Below, piece after piece: positions 45,369 through 52,112 of a stretch of DNA of 52,112 nt. Location of the stretch: assembly GCA_902597545.1 (NCBI GenBank), contig CACJYD010000011.1, forward strand, positions 1 to 52,112, written 5' to 3'. Under the pieces are notes generated by a model. The model was not told where the DNA came from. It ran no database searches and saw only the letters and a list, made by a program, of their open reading frames with translations. Source of the stretch: an uncultured Bacteroidota bacterium. Its GTDB lineage: Bacteria; Bacteroidota; Bacteroidia; Flavobacteriales; Flavobacteriaceae. Both the position numbers and the translations under genes were made by a program. Positions within the stretch are counted from its first letter, which is position 1. Every line of letters starts with the position of its first letter.

Positions 45369-45925
45369 TTTGCTTCTATCCAATTTTTTAAAATTTCTTT
45401 ACCCATCTCAGTTAGAATGGACTCTGGGTGAAATTGAACTCCCCAAACATTGTAGTTTTTTAGTTTAAGAGCCATAACGTTTTTATCTCTGTCAAAAGCC
45501 AATGGTATTAAATCCTTTGAAAGTTCTTTTACTATCCATGAATGGTATCTACCAACTTTAAGTTTCCTTGGGATATTAATAAATAACTGGTCATCTGATG
45601 TAATTTCTATATCAGTTGAAACACCATGAAAAACATCTTTTAAATTATGTAGTTTTCCTCCAAAAACTTCACCTATGGCTTGATGTCCTAAACAAACACC
45701 CAAAATACTTTTTTTATCAAAAAATTCCTTAATTATTTTTTTAGTTAGTCCTGCTTCATCTGGTATTCCTGGGCCTGGAGAAATAAGAATTTTATCAAAA
45801 TCATTGATAAAATCAAGTGTTAAATCATCATTCCTTTTTACTGTAACATCACAATCTAAATCCTCTAAATAATGGACAAGATTGTATGTAAAAGAATCAT
45901 AATTGTCTATAACTATAATTTTCAT
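45365..45925 (-). CDS. trpG: Anthranilate synthase component II (glutamine amidotransferase)
   Basis: Supplies ammonia from glutamine to TrpE. It has 186 residues of the class I amidotransferase type, with the catalytic triad C78 (GVCLGHQAIGE), H166 and E168 (QFHPESIL). The oxyanion segment SPGPGIPDEAG is present. It is not fused to trpD. The ATG overlaps the trpE stop by 4 nt. A shared role with folate (PabA) is possible, but no pabB is in the window. Confidence 0.96.
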   Translation of the reverse strand: MKIIVIDNYDSFTYNLVHYLEDLDCDVTVKRNDDLTLDFINDFDKILISPGPGIPDEAGLTKKIIKEFFDKKSILGVCLGHQAIGEVFGGKLHNLKDVFHGVSTDIEITSDDQLFINIPRKLKVGRYHSWIVKELSKDLIPLAFDRDKNVMALKLKNYNVWGVQFHPESILTEMGKEILKNWIEAK

Positions 45926-47316
45926 AATTCTTCTGCTTTTTCAAGTGCTTTTAGTAAAGCACCAATTTTATTGTAAACTTCATTCAGCTCATTATGTCTA
46001 TTTGACTTTGAAACAATCCCGGCACCTGCTTGAAATAATAAATTTTGATTTTTGCTCAAGAAGGATCTGATCATAATAGCATGATTAAAATTATTATCAA
46101 AATCGATAAAGCCAATTGCTCCACCATAAAATGATCTAGTATGATTTTCATATTCTTCAATCAACTCCATTGCTCTAAACTTAGGTGCTCCTGTGAGCGT
46201 TCCAGCTGGAAAAGTGTTCCCAATTATATCATTTGATGGTGATTTCAACTCACCGGTTACTTTTGATACTAAATGAATAACATGAGAATAAAATTGAATT
46301 TCACGATCTTTTTCAACTTTTACATTTGAACATGACCTGCTCAAATCATTTCTTGCTAAATCGACCAACATCATATGTTCACTATTTTCTTTATCATCCT
46401 CAAATAATTTTATTGCTTTCTCTTTATCCACTGCATCATCACCACTTCTTTTAAATGTTCCTGCGATAGGATGTATTTCAGCTTTTTTATCCTTTATTAC
46501 AAGCTGAGCTTCAGGTGAACTACCAAAAATCTTAAAACTTCCATAATCAAAATAAAATAAATATGGCGAAGGATTAATTGATCGTAATTGCCTGTATACA
46601 CAAAATTCATCTCCAGAAAATTTTTGAGAAAATTTTCTTGACAAGACTATTTGAAATACATCCCCTCGATAACAATGTTTTATTCCATTATCAACCATTT
46701 TTAAAAACTCATCATCTGTTAAATTAGATTCTAATTTTCCATTTAACTTGAAACTAAATTCATTGGTTTTTTTTCCTTTAATTAATTTTTCAATCTCATC
46801 AATTTTATTTTTGTTGCCTGAGTGGCTAATTAAGTTAGCCTCATTATTAAATGTATTTACGACTATTATTTCACTGTATAAACTGTAATAGATATCCGGA
46901 ACATCATCACCGAAAGACTCATTATTAATATTAATTTTTTCAAAAAATCTTACTGAATCATAAGTCATGTAGCCAAACAAACCTTTGCTTATATATTTTT
47001 TGCTTTGATTTGAATCATCTTGAATATTGAACTTATTCATAAACTTTTCAAGCTCTGAAAAAATACGAATGTCTTTTGCTACTTCTTTTTGGAACTTAGA
47101 TCCATCAGGATATTCTGTAAACAAAGTATTTTTTTTGACATAAAACTTTGCTATCGGATTGCAGCATATATATGCATAGCTATTATCCTTTGCACTGTAA
47201 TCACTACTTTCAAGCAATATTGTATTAGAATAGTTATCCCTAAGTTTTAAATATATACTTACAGGTGTAATAGTATCAACAATAATATTCTTTTTTACAG
47301 AATTTAATTTATACAT
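45922..47316 (-). CDS. trpE: Anthranilate synthase component I
   Basis: Makes anthranilate from chorismate with ammonia from TrpG, the first committed step. It has 464 residues. The N-terminal Trp-feedback motif LLESSDYS is near residue 34. The chorismate-binding domain has IAGTFKRSGD, ENSEHMMLVDLARNDL and GTLTGAPKFRAMELI. It is the first structural gene of the trp operon; the start ATG 47316 lies 4 nt after the T-run of the leader terminator. Feedback inhibition by Trp is expected from the motif, in addition to the leader control. Confidence 0.97.
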   Translation of the reverse strand: MYKLNSVKKNIIVDTITPVSIYLKLRDNYSNTILLESSDYSAKDNSYAYICCNPIAKFYVKKNTLFTEYPDGSKFQKEVAKDIRIFSELEKFMNKFNIQDDSNQSKKYISKGLFGYMTYDSVRFFEKININNESFGDDVPDIYYSLYSEIIVVNTFNNEANLISHSGNKNKIDEIEKLIKGKKTNEFSFKLNGKLESNLTDDEFLKMVDNGIKHCYRGDVFQIVLSRKFSQKFSGDEFCVYRQLRSINPSPYLFYFDYGSFKIFGSSPEAQLVIKDKKAEIHPIAGTFKRSGDDAVDKEKAIKLFEDDKENSEHMMLVDLARNDLSRSCSNVKVEKDREIQFYSHVIHLVSKVTGELKSPSNDIIGNTFPAGTLTGAPKFRAMELIEEYENHTRSFYGGAIGFIDFDNNFNHAIMIRSFLSKNQNLLFQAGAGIVSKSNRHNELNEVYNKIGALLKALEKAEEL

Positions 47317-47319
47317 AAC

Positions 47320-47349
47320 AAAAAAAGGCTCGTCACATTGACAAGCCTT
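47320..47349 (-). terminator. trp leader intrinsic terminator (attenuator)
   Basis: On the minus strand AAGGCTTGTC (47349-47340), loop AATGT and GACGAGCCTT (47334-47325) form a 10-bp stem with one G-U pair. Seven Ts follow at 47326-47320 (two in the stem). It is GC-richer than its surroundings and lies 4 nt from the trpE start, so it could also hide the initiation region. Confidence 0.85.
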
Positions 47350-47378
47350 ATTAAAATATTTTTAAACAAAATCAATGT
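47335..47378 (-). promoter_or_regulatory. Candidate antiterminator pairing in the trp leader
   Basis: ACATTGA (47378-47372), right at the leader peptide stop, is exactly complementary to TCAATGT (47341-47335), plus one G-U pair. The second strand is the end of the 5' terminator arm and its loop, so this pairing and the terminator exclude each other. A further possible hairpin, CAGTTC(AAAT)GAATTG at 47396-47381, lies within the leader peptide coding region. Confidence 0.6.
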
Positions 47379-47431
47379 TACAATTCATTTGAACTGAACC
47401 ACCACCAAAGATTTATGTTTTTTAATTTCAC
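47378..47431 (-). CDS. trpL: trp operon leader peptide with three tandem Trp codons
   Basis: A 17-residue open frame starting with GTG and reading MKLKNINLWWWFSSNEL, ending TAA. The three consecutive TGG codons (47407-47399) are unlikely by chance directly upstream of the trp operon. The frame is closed by a TGA upstream, so GTG is the only standard start. The stop codon overlaps the candidate antiterminator strand. If the ribosome stalls at Trp codons, the antiterminator is free; if it reaches the stop, that strand is covered and the terminator forms. The promoter box ends only 4 nt before the GTG, so the message may be leaderless. No protein function beyond this regulation is expected. Confidence 0.7.
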   Translation of the reverse strand: MKLKNINLWWWFSSNEL

Positions 47432-47435
47432 GATT

Positions 47436-47443
47436 CAAATATA
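47436..47443 (-). promoter_or_regulatory. Bacteroidota minus-7 box of the trp operon
   Basis: TATATTTG on the minus strand, exact TAnnTTTG match, 4 nt before the leader peptide GTG. The nearest TTG is only 10 nt upstream, too close for a standard minus-33 element, so the promoter call rests on this box and the context. Confidence 0.55.
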
Positions 47444-47514
47444 ATTTTTTTTTCAATTAAAATCATATATATGCCTTTTTTTTCATATTGTTTTTTAATT
47501 TGCAAATTATTAAA

Positions 47515-47832
47515 ATGAATCTCAATTCTAAGGACTGGAAAAATAAAAAAGAGAGTGATTCAAATTCAATTTGTTTGGATGTTAGAACTAAAGATGAGTT
47601 TGATGAAGGCTACATCAATGGAGCAACTAATGTTGATTTTTTTGATTCGGCCAATTTCGTAAGCCATCTCAGTAGCATTGACAAAAAAAAATCCTGTTAT
47701 GTTTATTGTAGATCAGGTAAGAGAAGTTATGCGGCTTGTGAAATTATGAAAGATTTAGGTTTTAAAAATGTTTATAATTTAGAATCTGGTTACGTGGGTT
47801 GGGTTGAAAATGGTTATGAAACAATTGGATAA
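47515..47832 (+). CDS. Rhodanese-like domain protein
   Basis: A single rhodanese domain of 105 residues. I start at ATG 47515; the frame is open nine codons upstream, but that start is not family-like. The motif LDVRTKDEFDEGYINGATNV marks the N-terminal part. The active-site loop is C65-R-S-G-K-R-S, a typical persulfide-carrying cysteine loop. The C-terminus has YNLESGYVGWVENGY. The sulfur acceptor is unknown. It overlaps the PspC gene by 17 nt. Confidence 0.9.
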   Translation: MNLNSKDWKNKKESDSNSICLDVRTKDEFDEGYINGATNVDFFDSANFVSHLSSIDKKKSCYVYCRSGKRSYAACEIMKDLGFKNVYNLESGYVGWVENGYETIG

Positions 47833-48043
47833 ACTAAGATATTTTTTTGAAAAATATGGATTTAGAGTATGCTCAAGACTTGCTGATTTTCTTGGTATTC
47901 GTTCAAAACATGTAAGATTATTTTTTATTTACAGTAGCTTTTTTAGTTTAGGATTTGGATTTCTTATTTATTTAGTACTAGCTTTTTGGATGAAAATTAA
48001 AGATATAGTATATTCGAAAAGATCTTCTGTTTTTGACCTTTAA
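47816..48043 (+). CDS. Short PspC-domain membrane protein
   Basis: A 75-residue protein of the PspC type. I start at ATG 47816 (MKQLDKLRYFFEK); ATG 47810 or TTG 47804 upstream would add a few residues. The domain CSRLADFLGIRSKHVRLFFIYSSF is followed by a membrane helix (FGFLIYLVLAFWMKI) and ends in RSSVFDL, as in short flavobacterial relatives. The family is linked to phage-shock-type envelope responses, but in this short form its role is unknown. Its start lies within the end of the rhodanese gene. Confidence 0.82.
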   Translation: MKQLDKLRYFFEKYGFRVCSRLADFLGIRSKHVRLFFIYSSFFSLGFGFLIYLVLAFWMKIKDIVYSKRSSVFDL

Positions 48044-48071
48044 AGATCTTAATTAATTTTAATTAAATTTT

Positions 48072-49595
48072 ATGAAAAAAATATTACCATTAGCTTTTTT
48101 TACATTATTCAGTCTACCACTTTCATCACAAGAAAAAGGTTTAGATCAAAGAATAGATGAAGCATTTCAACCTGTCTCTGATTTTTTTAGCAGTGTAATT
48201 TTCTTTTCTATTGGTGAAAATCCCTTTGTTATTTACCTTCTGGTTGGAAGTGCAATTTTTTTCACATTATATTTTGGTTTTCCAAACATAAAATATTTTA
48301 TGACCTCTATTAGAGTTGTAAGTGGTAAATATGACAAAGTTGAAAAAGATGATTCTGCATCAGACGATGGTGAAGTATCACATTTTCAGGCATTAACTAC
48401 TGCTGTTTCAGGAACAGTTGGAAACGGTAACATCGCAGGCGTTGCTTTAGCAATTGCACTTGGAGGTCCAGGAGCAACATTCTGGATGATAGTGTGCGGT
48501 TTGATGGGAATGTCTTTAAAATTTGTTGAGTGTACTTTAGGTGTCCACTACCGTGATGTTGATGATGATGGCGTGGTGTATGGGGGACCTATGTACTATT
48601 TAACCAAAGGACTTAAAGAAAAGGGTTTTGTAACACTTGGAAAGATTGCAGCTGTTTTCTTTGCAATTTTTTGCATTGGTGGATCTTTTGGTGGTGGAAA
48701 TGCTGCTCAAGCAAACCAAGCTGCATTAGTTATTAAAGATTTATTAGGTTTTGAATCTACCTTTTCAGGGGCAATCATTGGCATAGTATTAGCTATCGTT
48801 GTAGGGATTATAATTATTGGAGGTATTAAAAGAATTGCATCTGTAACGGAAAAAATAGTTCCCTTTATGGCTTTACTCTACATTGTTGCTTGTCTTTACA
48901 TTTTATTACTAAACTTTAGTTTTTTAGATGATGCAATTGCATTAATAGTCAAAGAAGCATTTAACCCAACTGCAATTGGAGTAGGCGGAGTTATTGGCGT
49001 TTTAATGGTTGGATTCAAGAGAGCTGCTTTTTCAAACGAGGCTGGAGTTGGTTCAGCATCAATAGCTCACTCTGCAGTGAAAACAAAATATGCGGCTTCT
49101 GAAGGTCTTGTTGCATTACTTGAACCATTTATTGACACAGTAGTTATTTGTACATTAACTGCATTGGTAATAATAACTTTTAACTCAAGCGGTGTCTTTG
49201 CGTACGGTGGAGAAGGGGGTGTAATGATTGATGGTGTAATGTATGAGGGTGCTGGAATAACATCTAAAGCATTTGCAGAATTTATCCCATATTCTGATGT
49301 GTTTTTAACTGTTGCTGTTGTTTTATTTGCAGTATCCACAATGATTTCCTGGTCTTACTATGGCCTACAATCATGGAAGTTTTTGTTTGGTAGAGGAGAA
49401 AAATCAGACTTAACTTATAAGTTATTATTTTTATCTTTTGTTATAATTGGTTCTGCTGCTAGTATGAACTCAATTTGGGCCTTTTCAGATGCCATGATTT
49501 TTGCTATGGTATTTCCAAACATGGTTGGATTGTATATATTATTCCCAGTGGTTAAAGAACAATTAACAAAATATTTAAATGCTATTAAGAATTAA
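48072..49595 (+). CDS. Alanine or glycine:cation symporter (AGCS family)
   Basis: Na+-coupled amino-acid importer of the inner membrane; 507 residues. The N-terminus has a signal-like segment (MKKILPLAFFTLFSLPLSSQ), seen in Bacteroidota members, then about ten membrane helices. Family motifs are SGTVGNGNIAGVALAIALGGPGATFWM, GGPMYYLTKGL, GGGNAAQANQAA and FKRAAFSNEAGVGSASIAHSA. The last part has SWSYYGLQSWKFLFG. Whether it takes alanine or glycine cannot be told. It is followed 5 nt later by the acyl-CoA dehydrogenase gene. Confidence 0.93.
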   Translation: MKKILPLAFFTLFSLPLSSQEKGLDQRIDEAFQPVSDFFSSVIFFSIGENPFVIYLLVGSAIFFTLYFGFPNIKYFMTSIRVVSGKYDKVEKDDSASDDGEVSHFQALTTAVSGTVGNGNIAGVALAIALGGPGATFWMIVCGLMGMSLKFVECTLGVHYRDVDDDGVVYGGPMYYLTKGLKEKGFVTLGKIAAVFFAIFCIGGSFGGGNAAQANQAALVIKDLLGFESTFSGAIIGIVLAIVVGIIIIGGIKRIASVTEKIVPFMALLYIVACLYILLLNFSFLDDAIALIVKEAFNPTAIGVGGVIGVLMVGFKRAAFSNEAGVGSASIAHSAVKTKYAASEGLVALLEPFIDTVVICTLTALVIITFNSSGVFAYGGEGGVMIDGVMYEGAGITSKAFAEFIPYSDVFLTVAVVLFAVSTMISWSYYGLQSWKFLFGRGEKSDLTYKLLFLSFVIIGSAASMNSIWAFSDAMIFAMVFPNMVGLYILFPVVKEQLTKYLNAIKN

Positions 49596-49600
49596 ATTTT

Positions 49601-50767
49601 ATGAAATTAAAGACTGAAATAGAGAATATTTATCAGAGCATTGACTCTCTAAAATTCATACGCGAAAGTGCTAGAGATTTTGCTCTTCAATATATCAAAC
49701 CATATGTTTTGGATTGGGATGAGAATCAGCATTTTCCAAAAGAGGTTTTAATAAAGGCTGGAGAGTTTGGATTTATGGGTATGATTGTTCCTGAAGAATA
49801 TGGCGGGTCTGGATTAGGTTATCATGAATATGTTGCTGTTATTGAAGAAATTTCAAAAGTTGATCCTTCTATTGGATTATCTTTAGCAGCTCACAATTCC
49901 CTTTGTACGAACCATTTATTAAAATTTGGAAATGAAAATCAAATAAAAAAATGGCTTCCAGATCTTGCTAAAGGCAAAAAGGTTGGAGCTTGGGGATTGA
50001 CAGAACCAAACACTGGCTCCGATGCAAGTAAGATGGCATCGACCGCTGTTAAAAAAGGGAATAAATGGGTCTTAAATGGTACAAAAAACTTTATCACTCA
50101 TGGCAAATCGGGGGATTTAGCAATAGTAATTTTTAGAACTGGACCTGTTGGAGAAAAAAACAATGCGACAGCATTCATGATTGAAACTGGAACTCCGGGA
50201 TTATCTGCGGGTAAAAAGGAGAATAAGCTTGGAATGCGAGCGTCGGAAACTGCTGAAATGATTTTTGATGATTGTATTGTTGATGATTCAAACAGAATTG
50301 GGGAGGTTGGTGATGGCTTTAAACAATCTATGAAAATCTTAGATGGAGGTAGAATTTCTATTGCTGCATTGTCATTGGGCATTGGAAAAGGTGCTTATGA
50401 AGCTGCTTTAAAATATTCAAATGAAAGGGTTCAGTTTGGTAAGCCAATTAGTTCATTCCAAGCAATATCCTTCAAACTTGCAGAAATTGCAACTGATATT
50501 GAAGCTTCAGAATTGCTGATACACAAAGCTTGTCATTTTATAAACAACTCAAAACCAGTAACTGAGATCAGTGCAATGTGTAAATTACATGCTTCTGAAA
50601 TGTGTGTAAAAGTATCAAGTGATGCAGTCCAAATCTTTGGGGGTTATGGATATATTAAGGATTTTCCTGTAGAAAAATTTTACAGAGATTCTAAGCTTTG
50701 TACGATTGGAGAAGGAACAAGTGAAATTCAAAAACTTGTCATATCAAGAAAAATTTTATCAAAATAA
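49601..50767 (+). CDS. Acyl-CoA dehydrogenase
   Basis: FAD enzyme that oxidises acyl-CoA to trans-2-enoyl-CoA, passing electrons to ETF. It has 388 residues. [13 protein letters not shown], in the middle domain, and the C-terminal helical domain are typical. The catalytic base is the Glu in IGEGTSEIQ (E371). [21 protein letters not shown] is conserved too. The substrate chain length cannot be told; short- or branched-chain acyl-CoA is possible. It may be cotranscribed with the symporter gene (5 nt gap). Confidence 0.95.
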   Translation: MKLKTEIENIYQSIDSLKFIRESARDFALQYIKPYVLDWDENQHFPKEVLIKAGEFGFMGMIVPEEYGGSGLGYHEYVAVIEEISKVDPSIGLSLAAHNSLCTNHLLKFGNENQIKKWLPDLAKGKKVGAWGLTEPNTGSDASKMASTAVKKGNKWVLNGTKNFITHGKSGDLAIVIFRTGPVGEKNNATAFMIETGTPGLSAGKKENKLGMRASETAEMIFDDCIVDDSNRIGEVGDGFKQSMKILDGGRISIAALSLGIGKGAYEAALKYSNERVQFGKPISSFQAISFKLAEIATDIEASELLIHKACHFINNSKPVTEISAMCKLHASEMCVKVSSDAVQIFGGYGYIKDFPVEKFYRDSKLCTIGEGTSEIQKLVISRKILSK

Positions 50768-50789
50768 ATTCTTTTTTGCATTTAAATAT

Positions 50790-50797
50790 TATATTTG
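50790..50797 (+). promoter_or_regulatory. Bacteroidota minus-7 box of rpsU
   Basis: TATATTTG, exact TAnnTTTG match, 19 nt before the rpsU ATG. The nearest TTG is only 11 nt upstream. The leader CTCCGCTTAAATAATTTAT has no purine-rich Shine-Dalgarno motif. Confidence 0.55.
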
Positions 50798-50816
50798 CTC
50801 CGCTTAAATAATTTAT

Positions 50817-51014
50817 ATGTTAATAATTCCAGTAAAAGAAGGAGAAAGTATAGACAAAGCAATCAAAAGATTTAAAAGAAAGTTTGATAAGACAGGAAAG
50901 CTTAAATCCGTAAGAGAAAGACAAGCTTTCGTTAAGCCGTCTGTTAAGCATAGAAATAAAATTATTAAAGCATCTTACATTCAAAAACTAAGAGACAAAG
51001 AAGCTAGCCTTTAA
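50817..51014 (+). CDS. rpsU: Small ribosomal subunit protein bS21
   Basis: A basic 65-residue protein of the 30S platform. It starts MLIIPVKEGESIDKAIKRFK, as in Bacteroidota bS21, and has the conserved RERQAFVKPSVKHR. In this phylum bS21 helps hide the anti-Shine-Dalgarno end of 16S rRNA, which fits the near-absence of Shine-Dalgarno sites in this window. It is followed by the xerC-like gene after 43 nt. Confidence 0.97.
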   Translation: MLIIPVKEGESIDKAIKRFKRKFDKTGKLKSVRERQAFVKPSVKHRNKIIKASYIQKLRDKEASL

Positions 51015-51032
51015 TCTTATTTTTTTATCTAT

Positions 51033-51040
51033 TATTTTTG
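51033..51040 (+). promoter_or_regulatory. Bacteroidota minus-7 box of the xerC-like gene
   Basis: TATTTTTG, exact TAnnTTTG match, 17 nt before the ATG at 51058. No TTG minus-33 element at the right distance. Confidence 0.45.
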
Positions 51041-51057
51041 TTGCAAACATTTAAACT

Positions 51058-51921
51058 ATGTTATTTAACAAGTTTGAGGATTACCTACAACACGAGAAAA
51101 AATTTTCGATAAATACAATCAGTGCTTACTTGAGAGACTTAAAAAGCTTTCAGTTTTTTTTAAATAAGAATGGAGATAAGATATCTAAAGAAATAAATTA
51201 TTCATTTATTAGACAATGGATTGTACATCTATCAGAGAACAAATTCTCAAAGGTTTCGATTAATAGAAAAATTGCATCATTAAAATCTTATTTTAATTTT
51301 TTAGTAAATATTGGAGAACTTAATTCTTCACCTTTAAAGGCTCATAAAAATCTTAAAAGTTCATCAAATATTGTAATTCCTTTCAGTGAAACAGAAATTG
51401 AAAAAGTTTTTGAAAGTTTTCAGTTTATTGATGGGAATGATCGTGACAAATTGATTGTTGAGCTATTTTATTCTACTGGAATGCGAAGAGAGGAACTTTT
51501 AAGTATTAAAATAATTAATATTGATTTTGACAGCCATTGGATTAAAATTTTAGGTAAAAGAGACAAAGAGAGAATAATTCCCATGTTGCCAAAACTGTCA
51601 AAGAGCATTTTAAATTATATTTCAAAATACAGCCCCACTGAGTACTTGTTTGAATCAAAAAAATCTAAACAATTAAGCTCATCAACGATATACAGAGTAA
51701 TAAATAAATATTTCAGAGCTGTTTCGTCAAAAGTAAAAGTTAGCCCACATGTATTAAGACATACTTTTGCTACCCATATGTTAAACAATGGTGCTGATAT
51801 TAATACAATCAAGGAAATTCTTGGACATAGTTCACTTTCTTCGACTCAGATATATACCAAAATTAAACTTCCTAAAATTGTCAAAGATTATAATAAAAGT
51901 CACCCAAGAGAATTAAGCTAA
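51058..51921 (+). CDS. xerC: Tyrosine recombinase, XerC-like
   Basis: Site-specific tyrosine recombinase, probably one of the pair that resolves chromosome dimers at dif during division. It has 287 residues. The N-terminal SAM-like core-binding domain covers about 1-95. The catalytic set is complete: R143 (STGMRREEL), K167, H231 and R234 (HVLRHTFATH), H257 (LGHSSLSSTQ) and Y266. The location after rpsU, and before tRNA-Thr, is that of the flavobacterial chromosomal xerC-like gene, so it is not taken as a mobile-element integrase. Whether it is XerC or XerD cannot be told here. Confidence 0.93.
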   Translation: MLFNKFEDYLQHEKKFSINTISAYLRDLKSFQFFLNKNGDKISKEINYSFIRQWIVHLSENKFSKVSINRKIASLKSYFNFLVNIGELNSSPLKAHKNLKSSSNIVIPFSETEIEKVFESFQFIDGNDRDKLIVELFYSTGMRREELLSIKIINIDFDSHWIKILGKRDKERIIPMLPKLSKSILNYISKYSPTEYLFESKKSKQLSSSTIYRVINKYFRAVSSKVKVSPHVLRHTFATHMLNNGADINTIKEILGHSSLSSTQIYTKIKLPKIVKDYNKSHPRELS

Positions 51922-51939
51922 AATAAAAACTTAATATTA

Positions 51940-51970
51940 TTGATTTAAAAAAAATAATTAAATACATTTG
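51940..51970 (+). promoter_or_regulatory. Bacteroidota promoter of the tRNA-Thr/Tyr cluster
   Basis: TTG (51940-51942), 20 nt spacer, then TACATTTG (51963-51970), an exact TAnnTTTG match, 14 nt before tRNA-Thr. This is the best minus-33/minus-7 pair in the window. Confidence 0.75.
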
Positions 51971-51984
51971 CGAACGCTGAAATC

Positions 51985-52058
51985 GCCGATGTAGCTCAGC
52001 TGGCTAGAGCAGCTGATTTGTAATCAGCAGGTCGTGGGTTCGAGTCCCTCCATCGGCT
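51985..52058 (+). tRNA. tRNA-Thr (anticodon TGT)
   Basis: A 74-nt cloverleaf. The acceptor stem GCCGATG pairs with CATCGGC, with discriminator T. The anticodon stem GCTGA/TCAGC encloses loop TTTGTAA, giving anticodon TGT (reads ACA). The T arm has GGTTCGAGTCC. CCA is not encoded. tRNA-Tyr follows after 8 nt. Confidence 0.97.
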
Positions 52059-52066
52059 CAGATTTT

Positions 52067-52112
52067 GGGGAGATACTCAAGCGGTCAACGAGGACAGACT
52101 GTAAATCTGTTG
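52067..52112 (+). tRNA. tRNA-Tyr (anticodon GTA), cut off by window end
   Basis: The 5' part of a tRNA: acceptor strand GGGGAGA, D arm TACTCAAGCGGTCAACGA, and anticodon stem ACAGA/TCTGT around CTGTAAA, anticodon GTA. The variable arm, T arm and 3' end lie beyond the window. Confidence 0.93.

Noticed and set aside
47362-47388. Alternative trp leader frame starting ATG and reading MNCNIDFV
   Set aside because: It has no Trp codon and overlaps the antiterminator region; the GTG frame with three Trp codons explains the leader better.
47496-47509. Palindrome TAATTTGCAAATTA upstream of the rhodanese gene
   Set aside because: Short and AT-rich; such palindromes are expected by chance at this composition, and no second copy was noticed.
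51058-51921. Possible mobile-element integrase next to tRNA genes
   Set aside because: The tyrosine recombinase next to tRNA-Thr could suggest an integrated island, but rpsU-xerC-tRNA is a normal flavobacterial chromosomal order and no direct repeat of the tRNA end or foreign cargo is seen.

Overview
The window is a gene-dense, very AT-rich chromosomal segment of a member of the Bacteroidota, most likely a marine flavobacterium with a compact genome (inference). The signs are: a type IX secretion (T9SS) sorting tail on the DUF1501 protein, a Bacteroidota-type putative porin, DUF1573, short PspC and LUD-domain proteins, several TAnnTTTG minus-7 promoter boxes, almost no Shine-Dalgarno sites, and Na+-coupled transport (NhaD, AGCS). 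No transposon, phage, CRISPR or integron structure is visible. No gene-free stretch exceeds 300 bp; the longest are 9528-9698 (171 bp) and 47317-47514 (198 bp, holding the trp leader).

Layout. 1-9.5 kb: a cut-off lipoprotein gene, rnhB, a putative porin and the glutamate synthase pair gltB-gltD. 9.7-12.4 kb: nhaD and folC (overlapping start and stop), tRNA-Val and a bidirectional terminator. 12.4-19.1 kb: a carboxypeptidase-regulatory-like exported protein, a DoxX-like membrane protein, an exported alpha/beta hydrolase, a DUF1295 membrane protein and the DUF1800-DUF1501 pair. 19.1-26.1 kb: a zinc-ribbon family protein that has lost all its cysteines, nif3, lpxK, lipA, then a minus-strand run DUF1573-murB-small membrane protein-sigma factor-Nramp-like transporter. 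26.2-35.7 kb: valS, the run rsfS-ftsH-LUD-cdsA-psd, birA, pyrE-SRPBCC and a NUDIX gene. 35.7-39.5 kb: ddl-coaD, a two-PASTA membrane protein, an RluD-type pseudouridine synthase and yaaA. 39.5-47.5 kb: a complete trp operon (trpE-G-D-C-F-B-[sulfatase]-A) with its own leader. 47.5 kb to the end: rhodanese, PspC, an AGCS symporter, acyl-CoA dehydrogenase, rpsU, a XerC-like recombinase, tRNA-Thr and the start of tRNA-Tyr.

The most interesting element is the trp leader at 47320-47443. It has a promoter-like box, a 17-codon peptide with three consecutive Trp codons (MKLKNINLWWWFSSNEL), a candidate antiterminator pairing, and a strong intrinsic terminator ending 4 nt before trpE. That is the full logic of ribosome-mediated attenuation, placed on a possibly leaderless transcript. 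A lipoprotein sulfatase with an atypical active-site motif (C-G-Q-S-R) is embedded, with overlapping starts and stops, between trpB and trpA of the same operon.

Other points of note are the cysteine-free zinc ribbon, an Nramp relative without the DPGN motif, almost universal tail-to-tail overlap or abutment of convergent genes, promoter boxes only 4 nt before start codons, and the absence of a ribosome hibernation factor gene between xerC and tRNA-Thr. Everything here was read by eye; no database search was run.
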